A DNA stretch of 64,000 nt from Muricauda sp. SCSIO 64092 (GTDB taxonomy: Bacteria > Bacteroidota > Bacteroidia > Flavobacteriales > Flavobacteriaceae): contig NZ_CP095413.1 in the NCBI RefSeq assembly GCF_023016285.1, positions 4,481,001-4,545,000 of the forward strand, given 5' to 3'. Within the stretch, counting starts at the first letter, position 1. Every line of letters starts with the position of its first letter. Shown here one piece after another: positions 26,964 through 35,450 of the stretch. The translations under genes and the position numbers were made by a program. Below the pieces are notes generated by a model, which made no database searches, was not told the DNA's origin, and saw only the letters and a list, made by a program, of their open reading frames with translations.

Positions 26964-28621
26964 TAACCAACACTCGCTATTGGTTTTTGGTAGCTTTAAT
27001 GGTACTGGTGTATATCGCTGGATTGTTCGTTACACTCTTTGAAAACGATTCCGCCCAGTTTGCCGTAATGGCCATGCGAATGGTTCAGGAAAATGACTTT
27101 CTTAACCTTTTCAAAGGTCCGCAAGAGTATCTGGACAAACCCCATATGCATTATTGGCTGGCGGCACTTTCCTTCAAAATTTTTGGCATTCATGATTGGG
27201 CTTACCGTATTCCCGGAGTCCTGGCAACTTTTTTAGGTGCCTATAGTTGTTTTGGCCTAGGTAAATTGTTGTACAATAATGACGTGGGTAAGTTTGCAGC
27301 CCTTATCTTTTTAACCTGTCAGACCATAGTGCTTGGTGCAATTGATGTGCGAACGGATGCCGTACTCACCGGCTTTACCATTTTTGCCATTTGGCAATTG
27401 GTCAGTTATATTGAGAATACATCATTGCTCGCTATAGTTTTGGGTGCTTTGGGGGCAGGGATGGCCTTTTCCACAAAAGGACAGATTGCCCTTTTGGTCA
27501 TTGGAATATGCATGCTATGTCATTTGGGTTATACCAGAAAGTGGAAACTAATATTGAACTGGAGGGTTTTGATTGCCCTTTTGGTTTTTGCCATGACCAT
27601 AACCCCAATGCTGTATGCCTATTACCATCAATTTGATCTACATCCTGAAAAGGTAATTCGGGGAAGGGGCAATCGAAGTGGTATCTTCTTCATATTCTGG
27701 GAACAGAGCTTTGAACGGATGAGCGGCGAAGGGGTTGGAAAGAACAGTAGTGACTTCTTCTTCTTTTTCCATACTTTTTTATGGGTATTCCTGCCATGGA
27801 CCGTACTGGCCATAGTGGGCTACTGGTGGCGGGCCAAAGCTTTTTTTAAAATGAGGTTTGCCTATAATCCAAAGTTCGAATTTCTGACCATAGGCGGTAT
27901 TACCTTGATTTTTTTCATTATCAGTTTTGCGCAGTTCAAACTGCCGCATTACATGAATGTCATGATGCCCTTGTACGCCATATTAACGGCCTCTTATGTC
28001 CATAGTTTGCACCGCTATACCAAGAAAAAGGCGATAAAAGGGTTGTTGGGGATTCAATATTCCATTTTGGCAATCGTGTTTATTTTTTCGCTGTTGGTTT
28101 GTTTCCATGTCTTCAAATTTGAGCGGGCGGGCGGGTATATTATGTTAATTGCCACCTTATTGGTCATTGTATATTTCTGCTTAAAGCAGGAAGCGTACTA
28201 TGTTAGGTTGATTACCCTATCAGTCTATGCTTCACTTTTGCTCAACGGCATAATGAACCTTCATTTTTACCCTTCCCTATTGGAATATCAGGGAGGTTCC
28301 ACAATGGCCAAAAAGATAGCGGAAAATGGTATTTCGGTGGACAATATCTATAAATTAAGTGATCGACATACTTGGGCCCTCGATTTTTACAATCAACAAC
28401 CGGTTAAGACCATACCATTGGCCGAGTTGGTCAATAAACGGGACATTTGGGTCTATGCCACCTCCAATGAATTGGAAAAATTACGGCAGGCTGGAGTGGA
28501 TTGGGAGGAAGAACTCTCTGTATACCAGTTTAGAATTACCCGCTTACAGCTTAAGTTTTTGGAACCCACCAACCGATTGAAAAAACTGGACAACATGCAC
28601 TTGGTGCACATACTTCAGTAA
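26960..28621 (+). CDS. ArnT/PMT-like GT-C glycosyltransferase
   Basis: The 553-residue protein has many membrane helices and the GT-C layout of dolichyl/undecaprenyl-phosphate sugar transferases. FENDSAQFAVMAMRMVQEND near 24-43 and LDKPHMHYWLAALSFKIFG near 53-71 are the ArnT-type first periplasmic loop with the catalytic acidic residues. It would move a sugar from an undecaprenyl-phosphate carrier onto lipid A or another envelope acceptor. It overlaps the PAP2 phosphatase by 4 bases. A polyprenol-phosphate sugar synthase candidate lies at 32120. Confidence 0.9.
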   Translation: MITNTRYWFLVALMVLVYIAGLFVTLFENDSAQFAVMAMRMVQENDFLNLFKGPQEYLDKPHMHYWLAALSFKIFGIHDWAYRIPGVLATFLGAYSCFGLGKLLYNNDVGKFAALIFLTCQTIVLGAIDVRTDAVLTGFTIFAIWQLVSYIENTSLLAIVLGALGAGMAFSTKGQIALLVIGICMLCHLGYTRKWKLILNWRVLIALLVFAMTITPMLYAYYHQFDLHPEKVIRGRGNRSGIFFIFWEQSFERMSGEGVGKNSSDFFFFFHTFLWVFLPWTVLAIVGYWWRAKAFFKMRFAYNPKFEFLTIGGITLIFFIISFAQFKLPHYMNVMMPLYAILTASYVHSLHRYTKKKAIKGLLGIQYSILAIVFIFSLLVCFHVFKFERAGGYIMLIATLLVIVYFCLKQEAYYVRLITLSVYASLLLNGIMNLHFYPSLLEYQGGSTMAKKIAENGISVDNIYKLSDRHTWALDFYNQQPVKTIPLAELVNKRDIWVYATSNELEKLRQAGVDWEEELSVYQFRITRLQLKFLEPTNRLKKLDNMHLVHILQ

Positions 28622-28708
28622 GAAAGTCAAGTTGGCAAAAGCACAATGATCAATATCATTTTTTTTTGAAAATTAAGCGCGTATTTTGCCCCCTTTTGAA
28701 AAATAATA

Positions 28709-29632
28709 ATGGAGTTATCCGAAAAAATAAACGCGTTAAAGGAGCGCAAGAATGCGGTAATATTGGCCCACTATTATCAACGGCCCGAAATTCAACAGGC
28801 GGCCGATTATGTGGGCGATAGCCTGGAGCTTTCCGTTAAGGCGGCGGCAACCGATGCCGACATCATTGTATTTTGTGGGGTACATTTTATGGCGGAAACG
28901 GCCAAAATTGTCAACCCCGACAAAAAGGTCCTGTTGCCAGAGCCCAATGCCGGTTGTTCCTTGGCAGATTCTTGTTCCGGTCAGGATTTTATGGATTTTA
29001 TTGCGGCCCATCCAGATCATGTGGTGGTAACGTATATCAATGCTTCGGCGGCGGTAAAGGCAGTATCGGATTATGTGTGCACCTCCTCCAATGCCGTTAA
29101 GGTGGTGAATTCCATACCCAAGGACCGCCCCATTATTTTTGCTCCGGACAAGAATCTGGGACGTTATGTAATGGCCAAAACCAATCGTAAACTATTACTT
29201 TGGGACGGTAGTTGCATAGTTCACGAAGCTTTTTCGGCAGATAGGATAATAGCACTTCATAAGAAATACCCCAAGGCAGAATTCATTGCCCATCCCGAAG
29301 CCGAACCCCATATTCTGAAAATAGCCACTTTTATTGGATCTACTTCACAATTGTTGGCCTATGTTAAAAAGAACCCTAAAGGCACTTTTATTGTGGGCAC
29401 CGAGGCCGGTATTTTGAACAAAATGGCCGAAGCCGCTCCAGAAGCCACTTTACTACCTGCTCCCACTATGGCCAGTAACGATTGCTCTTGTAGTGAGTGC
29501 GCTTTTATGAAAATGAACACGCTCGAAAAACTGTACCAATGCCTAAAGGATGAAATGCCTGAAATCCATGTGGATCCCGCCTTGGCCAGGAAAGCATTGG
29601 AACCGGTTTCCCGAATGATGCAACTCTCTTGA
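28709..29632 (+). CDS. nadA: Quinolinate synthase
   Basis: The 307-residue [4Fe-4S] enzyme condenses iminoaspartate with dihydroxyacetone phosphate to make quinolinate for NAD synthesis. The cluster ligands are readable: Cys83 (PEPNAGCSLAD), Cys169 (WDGSCIVHE) and Cys264 (CSCSECAFMKMN). ILAHYYQRPEIQQAADYVGD is the N-terminal substrate-binding signature. nadB follows after five bases, so iminoaspartate producer and consumer are co-expressed. Confidence 0.97.
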   Translation: MELSEKINALKERKNAVILAHYYQRPEIQQAADYVGDSLELSVKAAATDADIIVFCGVHFMAETAKIVNPDKKVLLPEPNAGCSLADSCSGQDFMDFIAAHPDHVVVTYINASAAVKAVSDYVCTSSNAVKVVNSIPKDRPIIFAPDKNLGRYVMAKTNRKLLLWDGSCIVHEAFSADRIIALHKKYPKAEFIAHPEAEPHILKIATFIGSTSQLLAYVKKNPKGTFIVGTEAGILNKMAEAAPEATLLPAPTMASNDCSCSECAFMKMNTLEKLYQCLKDEMPEIHVDPALARKALEPVSRMMQLS

Positions 29633-29637
29633 TATTC

Positions 29638-31215
29638 ATGCAAAAAACGGATTATCTCGTTATTGGTTCTGGTATTGCGGGCTTGACTTTTGCATTAAAA
29701 ATGGCCCAACATTTTCCCAAAAGAAAAGTGACCATCGTAACAAAAGGGGACAGGGAAGAATCCAATACCAAGTATGCCCAGGGAGGCATAGCCGTTGTCC
29801 TTGATAAACAGAAGGATTCCTTTGAGCGTCATGTGGAAGATACCTTGGTGGCCGGTGATGGACTTTGTGATACCAAAGTTGTGGAAATGGTCGTGAAGAA
29901 GGCCCCTGGATTGTTTTGCGAGTTAATGGGGTGGGGGGCGCGTTTTGATGCTGATGAAAGTGGTGAGCTGAACTTGGGCAAGGAAGGTGGACATTCCACA
30001 AAACGTGTTGCCCATTTTAAGGATAGTACGGGATACGAAATAGAAAGGGCACTATTGGCCTATTGTTCCGATTTAAAGAATATTGAGTTGCTTCCGGAAC
30101 ATTTTGCCGTTGACCTTATAACGGAACATCATTTTTCGGAACAGCGTAAAGGTCCCAAAACGAATTTTAGTTGCTATGGGGCCTATGTTTTGGAACAGGG
30201 CTCCGGGAGCATTTTTCCCATTGTGGCTTCGTATACCATCATGGCAGCGGGAGGAATAGGTCAAGTGTATGGCCACACTACAAATCCCATAATCGCCACG
30301 GGCGATGGAGTGGCCATGGCGTATAGGGCAGGTGCAAGAATCCAGGATATGGAATTTGTACAGTTTCATCCAACGGCCCTGTACGGAGACGAGCGTTCCC
30401 CAGCTTTTTTGATTTCTGAGGCGGTACGTGGTTTTGGGGCGTATTTGGTGGATGATAGGGGACATCGGTTCATGCCAAAATATGATGCACGTGCAGAACT
30501 GGCCCCTAGGGATATTGTTTCCCGAAGTATTGACTTTGAGCTTAAAAGGACGGGAAAAAAGTGTGTGTATCTTGATTGTAGGCACTTGGATGCCCAGGAG
30601 TTCGTGACCCATTTTCCCAATATCCATCAAAAGTGTCTTTCCCTTGGAATTGACATTAGCAAAGATTTCATTCCTGTGGTTCCCGCGGCACATTATCTCT
30701 GTGGGGGGATTGTTGTGGATATGAAGGGAAGGACAACACTGAATAACTTGTTCGCTTGTGGGGAATGTGCCAGAACGGGATTACATGGGGCCAATAGGTT
30801 GGCCTCCAATTCGCTTCTTGAGGCCTTGGTGTATGCCGACCAAATTTTCTCGCACCTGTCAACTACCCGGTCCTCGGAATCTAGGAGCAAAAAAAATGAC
30901 ATTCCCCTTTGGGATGACCAAGGAATGGTGATATCCAAGGAGAATGTGCTTTTGAGCTATGGCCTTGAGCAATTGCAGGGGATTATGCAAAATTATGTGG
31001 GCATTGTTAGGAATAACCGAAGGTTAAAAAAAGCAAAACAGCATTTGGAACTTATTCATAGGGATGTTGAGGAGTTGTACCAACAGACCAAATTAAATAC
31101 GGCCTTATGTGAGCTACGTAATATGGTGGGTGTAGCCCATTTGATTATTGAGCAATCCCTAGGTCGCAAAACAAATAAGGGAGGGTTCTATAACGCCGAT
31201 AACAAGCAGGATTAG
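29638..31215 (+). CDS. nadB: L-aspartate oxidase
   Basis: The 525-residue FAD enzyme oxidises aspartate to iminoaspartate. DYLVIGSGIAGLTFALK is the FAD-binding motif. KYAQGGIAVV, the VQFHPTALYGDE segment and HYLCGGIVVDMKGRTTLNNL are typical of the succinate-dehydrogenase/NadB flavoproteins, and a C-terminal helical domain closes the protein. The ATG at 29638 gives the standard N-terminus; a TTG at 29629 would overlap the nadA stop. Confidence 0.97.
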   Translation: MQKTDYLVIGSGIAGLTFALKMAQHFPKRKVTIVTKGDREESNTKYAQGGIAVVLDKQKDSFERHVEDTLVAGDGLCDTKVVEMVVKKAPGLFCELMGWGARFDADESGELNLGKEGGHSTKRVAHFKDSTGYEIERALLAYCSDLKNIELLPEHFAVDLITEHHFSEQRKGPKTNFSCYGAYVLEQGSGSIFPIVASYTIMAAGGIGQVYGHTTNPIIATGDGVAMAYRAGARIQDMEFVQFHPTALYGDERSPAFLISEAVRGFGAYLVDDRGHRFMPKYDARAELAPRDIVSRSIDFELKRTGKKCVYLDCRHLDAQEFVTHFPNIHQKCLSLGIDISKDFIPVVPAAHYLCGGIVVDMKGRTTLNNLFACGECARTGLHGANRLASNSLLEALVYADQIFSHLSTTRSSESRSKKNDIPLWDDQGMVISKENVLLSYGLEQLQGIMQNYVGIVRNNRRLKKAKQHLELIHRDVEELYQQTKLNTALCELRNMVGVAHLIIEQSLGRKTNKGGFYNADNKQD

Positions 31216-31266
31216 GCGTTGCTTACGTCTTATGTTTTGCCTGCCGCGGAAAAAACACTTTGGCAA

Positions 31267-32139
31267 TTAGTCATATACTTCCAACCGAGGTTTTTTTACA
31301 TGATATCCTATGCCTAAAAAGGAAACCAGGGCGGTAATCAAAAAGAAAACAAAGCTGATTCCGATGGCAGTATTTGCATCCAATTCCAGCCATTTGGCCC
31401 CGTAGAGAAAAGTAACCTCCCGACTTCCAATTCCCCCAATGGTCAAAGGGATGACGGATACAATGGAAGAAATCATAAAAATGAACAAATAGGCCAAAAT
31501 GGGTTCGCTTATACCAAGGGCCTGTATAATACAGAATGTTGCAGCCAATTGAATGGACTGAAGTAGGGTAGAATACCCCAAAGAACCCCAAAATACGGGA
31601 AGGGCATAGGAAAACAGTTTCTTGTTTAGTATCCAAAAGCTTAATATACCCACAGGAATGGACAACCAAAAGAGCCATTGTAATCCCTTAATGATCGGTA
31701 TTTCAATTAAAGTGGCAAGAACACAGGCGAAAATAAGGATCAATAACATTCCGCTTAATCGGTCCAACAATAATACGCCCACCACCTTTTTTGTCCCCAC
31801 TTGATATTTTTTCTGGATTACATAGCCCTTATAAGCATCACCCCCGATTCCTCCCGGAAGGAAAAGATTATAGAACATCCCCAACACATAGAGCTTTAAA
31901 TTGCTCAATTGGGTAAGTTTTACACCAATGGTGTGAAAATAAAGGTTAAGCCGCAAGGCGTTGAATATTTTGGACAGGACAAACAGGAGAAAAGCAGCTA
32001 TTAGCCATAAAGGGTTTGCCGTTTTCAATACGTTGACGACCTCCTTAAAATCAATTTTTGTAAAGATAAAGTAGATCAGTACGGCACTGACGACCACCTT
32101 TAAGGCAGTGGTAAGGAGTTTACGCTGCTTTTCCGTCAC
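31267..32139 (-). CDS. Lysylphosphatidylglycerol-synthase-like TM (UPF0104/AglD type) membrane protein
   Basis: The 290-residue protein has about seven to eight membrane helices and the LPG_synthase_TM/UPF0104 pattern. GMFYNLFLPGGIGGDAYKGY near 88-107 is the characteristic loop, followed by LLLDRLSGML and PLTIGGIGSREV. Members flank polyprenol glycosyltransferases and are suspected to flip or hold lipid-linked sugars. The start lies inside the end of the GT2 gene (20-base overlap), so the pair is translated together. Confidence 0.9.
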   Translation of the reverse strand: MTEKQRKLLTTALKVVVSAVLIYFIFTKIDFKEVVNVLKTANPLWLIAAFLLFVLSKIFNALRLNLYFHTIGVKLTQLSNLKLYVLGMFYNLFLPGGIGGDAYKGYVIQKKYQVGTKKVVGVLLLDRLSGMLLILIFACVLATLIEIPIIKGLQWLFWLSIPVGILSFWILNKKLFSYALPVFWGSLGYSTLLQSIQLAATFCIIQALGISEPILAYLFIFMISSIVSVIPLTIGGIGSREVTFLYGAKWLELDANTAIGISFVFFLITALVSFLGIGYHVKKPRLEVYD

Positions 32140-33082
32140 CTATGGTAATTTTCTTGATGCGATATGGACGTTTGGATTGTGATTCGTAGTAGGTCCTGAT
32201 GAGCAGTTCCATTACAATACCAATGGTAAAGAGCTGGATTCCGCCCAAAATGAACATCATACCAAAAATAAGTAGGGGACGTGTTCCAATATCCTGTCCA
32301 AATCCGAATTTTACGATAAGCAAATAGGCTTCGATCAAAACGCCCAGGATAATTAACAAAACCCCAAATATCCCAAACAGGTGAATTGGACGCTGAAAGT
32401 ATTTACGGATAAAAAGCAGCAACATCATATCGGCCACCACTTTAAATACCCGTTCCAGCCCATATTTGGATTTCCCGGCATGTCTGGCGTGGTGCTTTAC
32501 GGGGACCTGTTTTATCTGTGCCCCTTCCAAAAAGGCCAATAGCGTAATGAACCTGTGCATTTCCCCATACAGGTTCAATCCTTTGGCAATCTCCTTAGTG
32601 AATATCTTTAAGGCACATCCGTTGTCCTTAATGGATAACTTGGTCACACGGCGGACCAAAAAGTTGGCAATTTTAGAGGGTATTTTCTTTACCAGGGAAT
32701 CTTTGCGCTTCTGTCGTATGCCCGTAATCAAATCATACGTTCCCCCCACTGCGAACTCCAACATTTGTGGAATATCGGAAGGATCGTTCTGTAAATCCCC
32801 ATCCATGGTTATAATGTATTCCCCCTGGGCATAATCCAAACCGGCGGCCAGGGCCAGACTTTGGCCATAATTCTTTTTCAATTCGATCAACGTAACCAGA
32901 TGATCGTCCATTTTTTGGACCACCATTTTGGTGTCATCGGTAGAGAAATCATCAACATATATAATTTGATAATGGTACCCTTGGAGACTTTCATGTATTT
33001 TTTGTGTGAGCAGTTCAACATTGTCCTGCTCATTGTATAACGGAACAACTATGGAAAGAAGGGCGTTGGTGACGGGTTGCAT
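32120..33082 (-). CDS. GT2 polyprenol-phosphate glycosyltransferase (DPM1/ArnC type)
   Basis: The 320-residue enzyme has an N-terminal GT-A domain (SIVVPLYNEQDN near 10-21, IIYVDDFSTDDT near 40-51, and the DxD metal site in TMDGDLQND, Asp94/Asp96). Two membrane helices follow (about 230-300), as in ArnC, GtrB and DpsA. It should load a sugar onto undecaprenyl phosphate at the cytoplasmic face. Overlap with the flippase-like gene suggests synthesis and translocation of one lipid-linked sugar, which the GT-C transferase at 26960 might use. Confidence 0.93.
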   Translation of the reverse strand: MQPVTNALLSIVVPLYNEQDNVELLTQKIHESLQGYHYQIIYVDDFSTDDTKMVVQKMDDHLVTLIELKKNYGQSLALAAGLDYAQGEYIITMDGDLQNDPSDIPQMLEFAVGGTYDLITGIRQKRKDSLVKKIPSKIANFLVRRVTKLSIKDNGCALKIFTKEIAKGLNLYGEMHRFITLLAFLEGAQIKQVPVKHHARHAGKSKYGLERVFKVVADMMLLLFIRKYFQRPIHLFGIFGVLLIILGVLIEAYLLIVKFGFGQDIGTRPLLIFGMMFILGGIQLFTIGIVMELLIRTYYESQSKRPYRIKKITIGDGKAA

Positions 33083-33107
33083 GAATCGCGATTAAATCGA
33101 TGTAAAT

Positions 33108-34163
33108 TTAGGGTATTTCATCGGTACCTGGGTTGCTGATGTTCAGGAGTTCATGGGCCGCTGCCACTGGTGAAATGGTGTGGTTTGCTATCTGTTCCAA
33201 ATAATTGGCCATTTTTCTTTTAATGGTTTCCCGTCCAAAAAACTGAAACTTTAATTGCTCTTCGACCGTCTGTAAAAACCAGTTTTTGTTTTGGGCGATC
33301 CTATTTTCCCCAAAATGCCCATTTTCCTTTGTAAGTGCCAAAAACTTTAAAATCATTTCCCAGACGGCATCGATTCCCAAATTGTTTAGGGAAGAACAAC
33401 TCAATACTTCCGGTGACCAAGCGTTTTCTTTTGGAGGATAGAGATGTAAGGCCCTTTTAAACTCCGTCATGGCAAGTTTTACCGCTTTCAGGTTTTCTCC
33501 ATCAGCTTTATTAATGACCAACGCGTCTGCCATTTCCATTATCCCCCTTTTTAATCCTTGAAGTTCGTCTCCGGCCCCTGCAAGTTTTAAAAGAAGGAAA
33601 AAGTCAACCATACTGTGTACCAAGGTTTCACTTTGGCCAACACCTACGGTTTCCACAAGCACAACATCAAATCCAGCGGCTTCACAAAGGATAATGGTCT
33701 CCCTTGTCCTTTTGGCAACCCCCCCAAGGGAATCCTGGGCAGGGGAAGGCCGTATAAAAGCATTGGGGTCCTTGGCGAGTTTTTCCATTCGGGTCTTATC
33801 CCCAAGTATGCTTCCTTTGGTTACACTGCTTGAGGGATCCACGGCCAAAACCGCCACTTTTTTCCCCATTTGTGTCAAATGGGTCCCAAAAGCCTCTATA
33901 AAGGTGCTTTTGCCCACACCCGGTACCCCAGTTATACCAATACGGATACTATTACTATGGACTTGGAGGCATCTGGTGACCAATTCTTCCGCACGCTCAA
34001 AGTCTTTGTTCCGCGTACTTTCAATGAGTGTGATGCCCTGGGCTAATGCAATTTTATCCCCATTTTTTAGGGAATTAAAAAGCACTGGTATGTAAATGGG
34101 TCCCTGTCTCCGTATTTTGGGCAACTGCGCCTTTTGCCCTAAGTCATTTCTTTTAACGGCCAA
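33108..34163 (-). CDS. meaB: Methylmalonyl-CoA mutase-associated GTPase MeaB (ArgK family)
   Basis: The 351-residue G3E-type P-loop GTPase protects and reloads B12-dependent methylmalonyl-CoA mutase. GVPGVGKST near 79-87 is Walker A, AVDPSSSVTKGSILGDKTRM covers the switch region, VETVGVGQSE is the Walker B/switch II part, and VINKADGE supplies the NKxD base motif. No mutase gene is adjacent, but a cobalamin adenosyltransferase lies at 49106. It begins 25 bases upstream of the GT2 start codon region and is probably a separate unit. Confidence 0.95.
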   Translation of the reverse strand: MAVKRNDLGQKAQLPKIRRQGPIYIPVLFNSLKNGDKIALAQGITLIESTRNKDFERAEELVTRCLQVHSNSIRIGITGVPGVGKSTFIEAFGTHLTQMGKKVAVLAVDPSSSVTKGSILGDKTRMEKLAKDPNAFIRPSPAQDSLGGVAKRTRETIILCEAAGFDVVLVETVGVGQSETLVHSMVDFFLLLKLAGAGDELQGLKRGIMEMADALVINKADGENLKAVKLAMTEFKRALHLYPPKENAWSPEVLSCSSLNNLGIDAVWEMILKFLALTKENGHFGENRIAQNKNWFLQTVEEQLKFQFFGRETIKRKMANYLEQIANHTISPVAAAHELLNISNPGTDEIP

Positions 34164-34336
34164 AATCCTTCTACTTTATTTGGGTAACGAAAATAAGACA
34201 AAACCAGGTTTAAATTGGTGATTTTAAAGCTGTATTTCGATGGGTGTTTTTTTGTTAAAATCCGTTAAATGTGCTGCATTTTGCCACATTGGTTTTTTAT
34301 TTCAGTCTATAAAGTAACAACAGTAAACCGACCATT

Positions 34337-34876
34337 TTGCAACTAGAACTGGTAGAACAGTGTAAGGCCAACAATAGAAGTGCACAGCTACGGCTGTATC
34401 GAAAGTATTGTGAAGGGATGTATTGTGTGGCTATGCGTTTTTTGAAAAATGAGGATGATGCCGAGGATGTGTTGCAGGAATCATTTATCAAAGCCTTTCA
34501 GCGCATCCACCAGTACAAGGGTGAAGTAGCATTTGGGGCGTGGCTTAAACGAATTGTGGTGAATGGTTGTATTGATTTTTTAAAGTCCAGGAAGCAGCGA
34601 ATGCTGGAGTTGGATGAGCGCTATATCCATATGGTGGATGATGGGGATTGGGATGTGGAAGAGGGAATTGATATGGAAGACATTAAAACGGCCATTGAGG
34701 AGCTCCCGGATAAGTATAGGTATGTGGTTCAGCTCTATTTGATGGAAGGATACGATCACAGTGAAATATCGGAAATCCTTGGTATATCCGAAACGGCATC
34801 AAGGACAAGGTTGTTGCGGGGAAAAGGTAGGTTAAAAGACATGTTAAAGCAATCGAATTATGGGACAGGATCTTAG
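34337..34876 (+). CDS. ECF-type RNA polymerase sigma factor
   Basis: The 179-residue protein starts with TTG at 34337. Region 2 covers about 25-95 (CVAMRFLKNEDDAEDVLQES, then WLKRIVVNGCIDFL) and region 4 about 115-170 (ELPDKYRYVVQLYLMEGYDH, then EISEILGISETASRTRLLRG). It should direct a small regulon, probably including its own operon. The next gene overlaps by 17 bases and encodes a membrane-anchored protein in the place where an anti-sigma factor is expected. Confidence 0.94.
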   Translation: MQLELVEQCKANNRSAQLRLYRKYCEGMYCVAMRFLKNEDDAEDVLQESFIKAFQRIHQYKGEVAFGAWLKRIVVNGCIDFLKSRKQRMLELDERYIHMVDDGDWDVEEGIDMEDIKTAIEELPDKYRYVVQLYLMEGYDHSEISEILGISETASRTRLLRGKGRLKDMLKQSNYGTGS

Positions 34877-35450
34877 AAAACTATTTGAAACGGAAAGGAA
34901 ATCCAAAAAGTATCCGATGCGTGAAGGCCATGAAGCCCGATTTTTGGAACGATTGGAATCCGAACTTCCAAAAAAGGAACCAAGACCTGTGTTCTTTTGG
35001 ATACGGATAGCCGCTGGGATAGTGTTGCTTATAAGTATTGGCGCCTATTTTTTGATAAAAGGTCCTTTAGCTACCAAGACCCCAAACACCATAGTGGTCG
35101 ATAAAGCGAACTCGGAAACATCAAAAACGGGGATATCCCTGGGCGATCTTTCCCCGGACCTCCAAAAGGTGGAGAATTTTTATGTGGCCAGCATTAACTA
35201 TGAACTGTCCCAATTGGATGTTTGTGAGGAAAACAAGGAAATGGTGGATGGGTTTATGGAGCAATTGGGAGGGCTTGATGAAGAATATCGTGAATTGAAC
35301 AAAGAACTCAACGAGTTTGGCCCCAATGATGAAACCATCTCCGCCCTTATCCAAAACCTACAATTACGGTTGCAATTATTGCAAAAATTGAAACAAAAAT
35401 TAAATCAATTAAAATCATCAGAAAATGAACAGGAAACCAATATTATTTAG
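34860..35450 (+). CDS. Single-pass membrane protein, candidate anti-sigma factor
   Basis: The 196-residue protein has a basic cytoplasmic N-terminus (about 1-40), one membrane helix (about 43-64, FFWIRIAAGIVLLISIGAYF) and an acidic, leucine/glutamine-rich C-terminal part likely to form a coiled coil (about 150-190). It does not show a ZAS zinc motif (HxxxCxxC), so the anti-sigma call rests on position: it overlaps the sigma gene by 17 bases and the DUF4097 gene by 26. Confidence 0.7.
   Translation: MGQDLRKLFETERKSKKYPMREGHEARFLERLESELPKKEPRPVFFWIRIAAGIVLLISIGAYFLIKGPLATKTPNTIVVDKANSETSKTGISLGDLSPDLQKVENFYVASINYELSQLDVCEENKEMVDGFMEQLGGLDEEYRELNKELNEFGPNDETISALIQNLQLRLQLLQKLKQKLNQLKSSENEQETNII

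Noticed and set aside
30073..30693. 206-residue minus-strand frame within nadB
   Set aside because: It lies inside nadB, which has all NadB motifs; the composition is that of a shadow frame.
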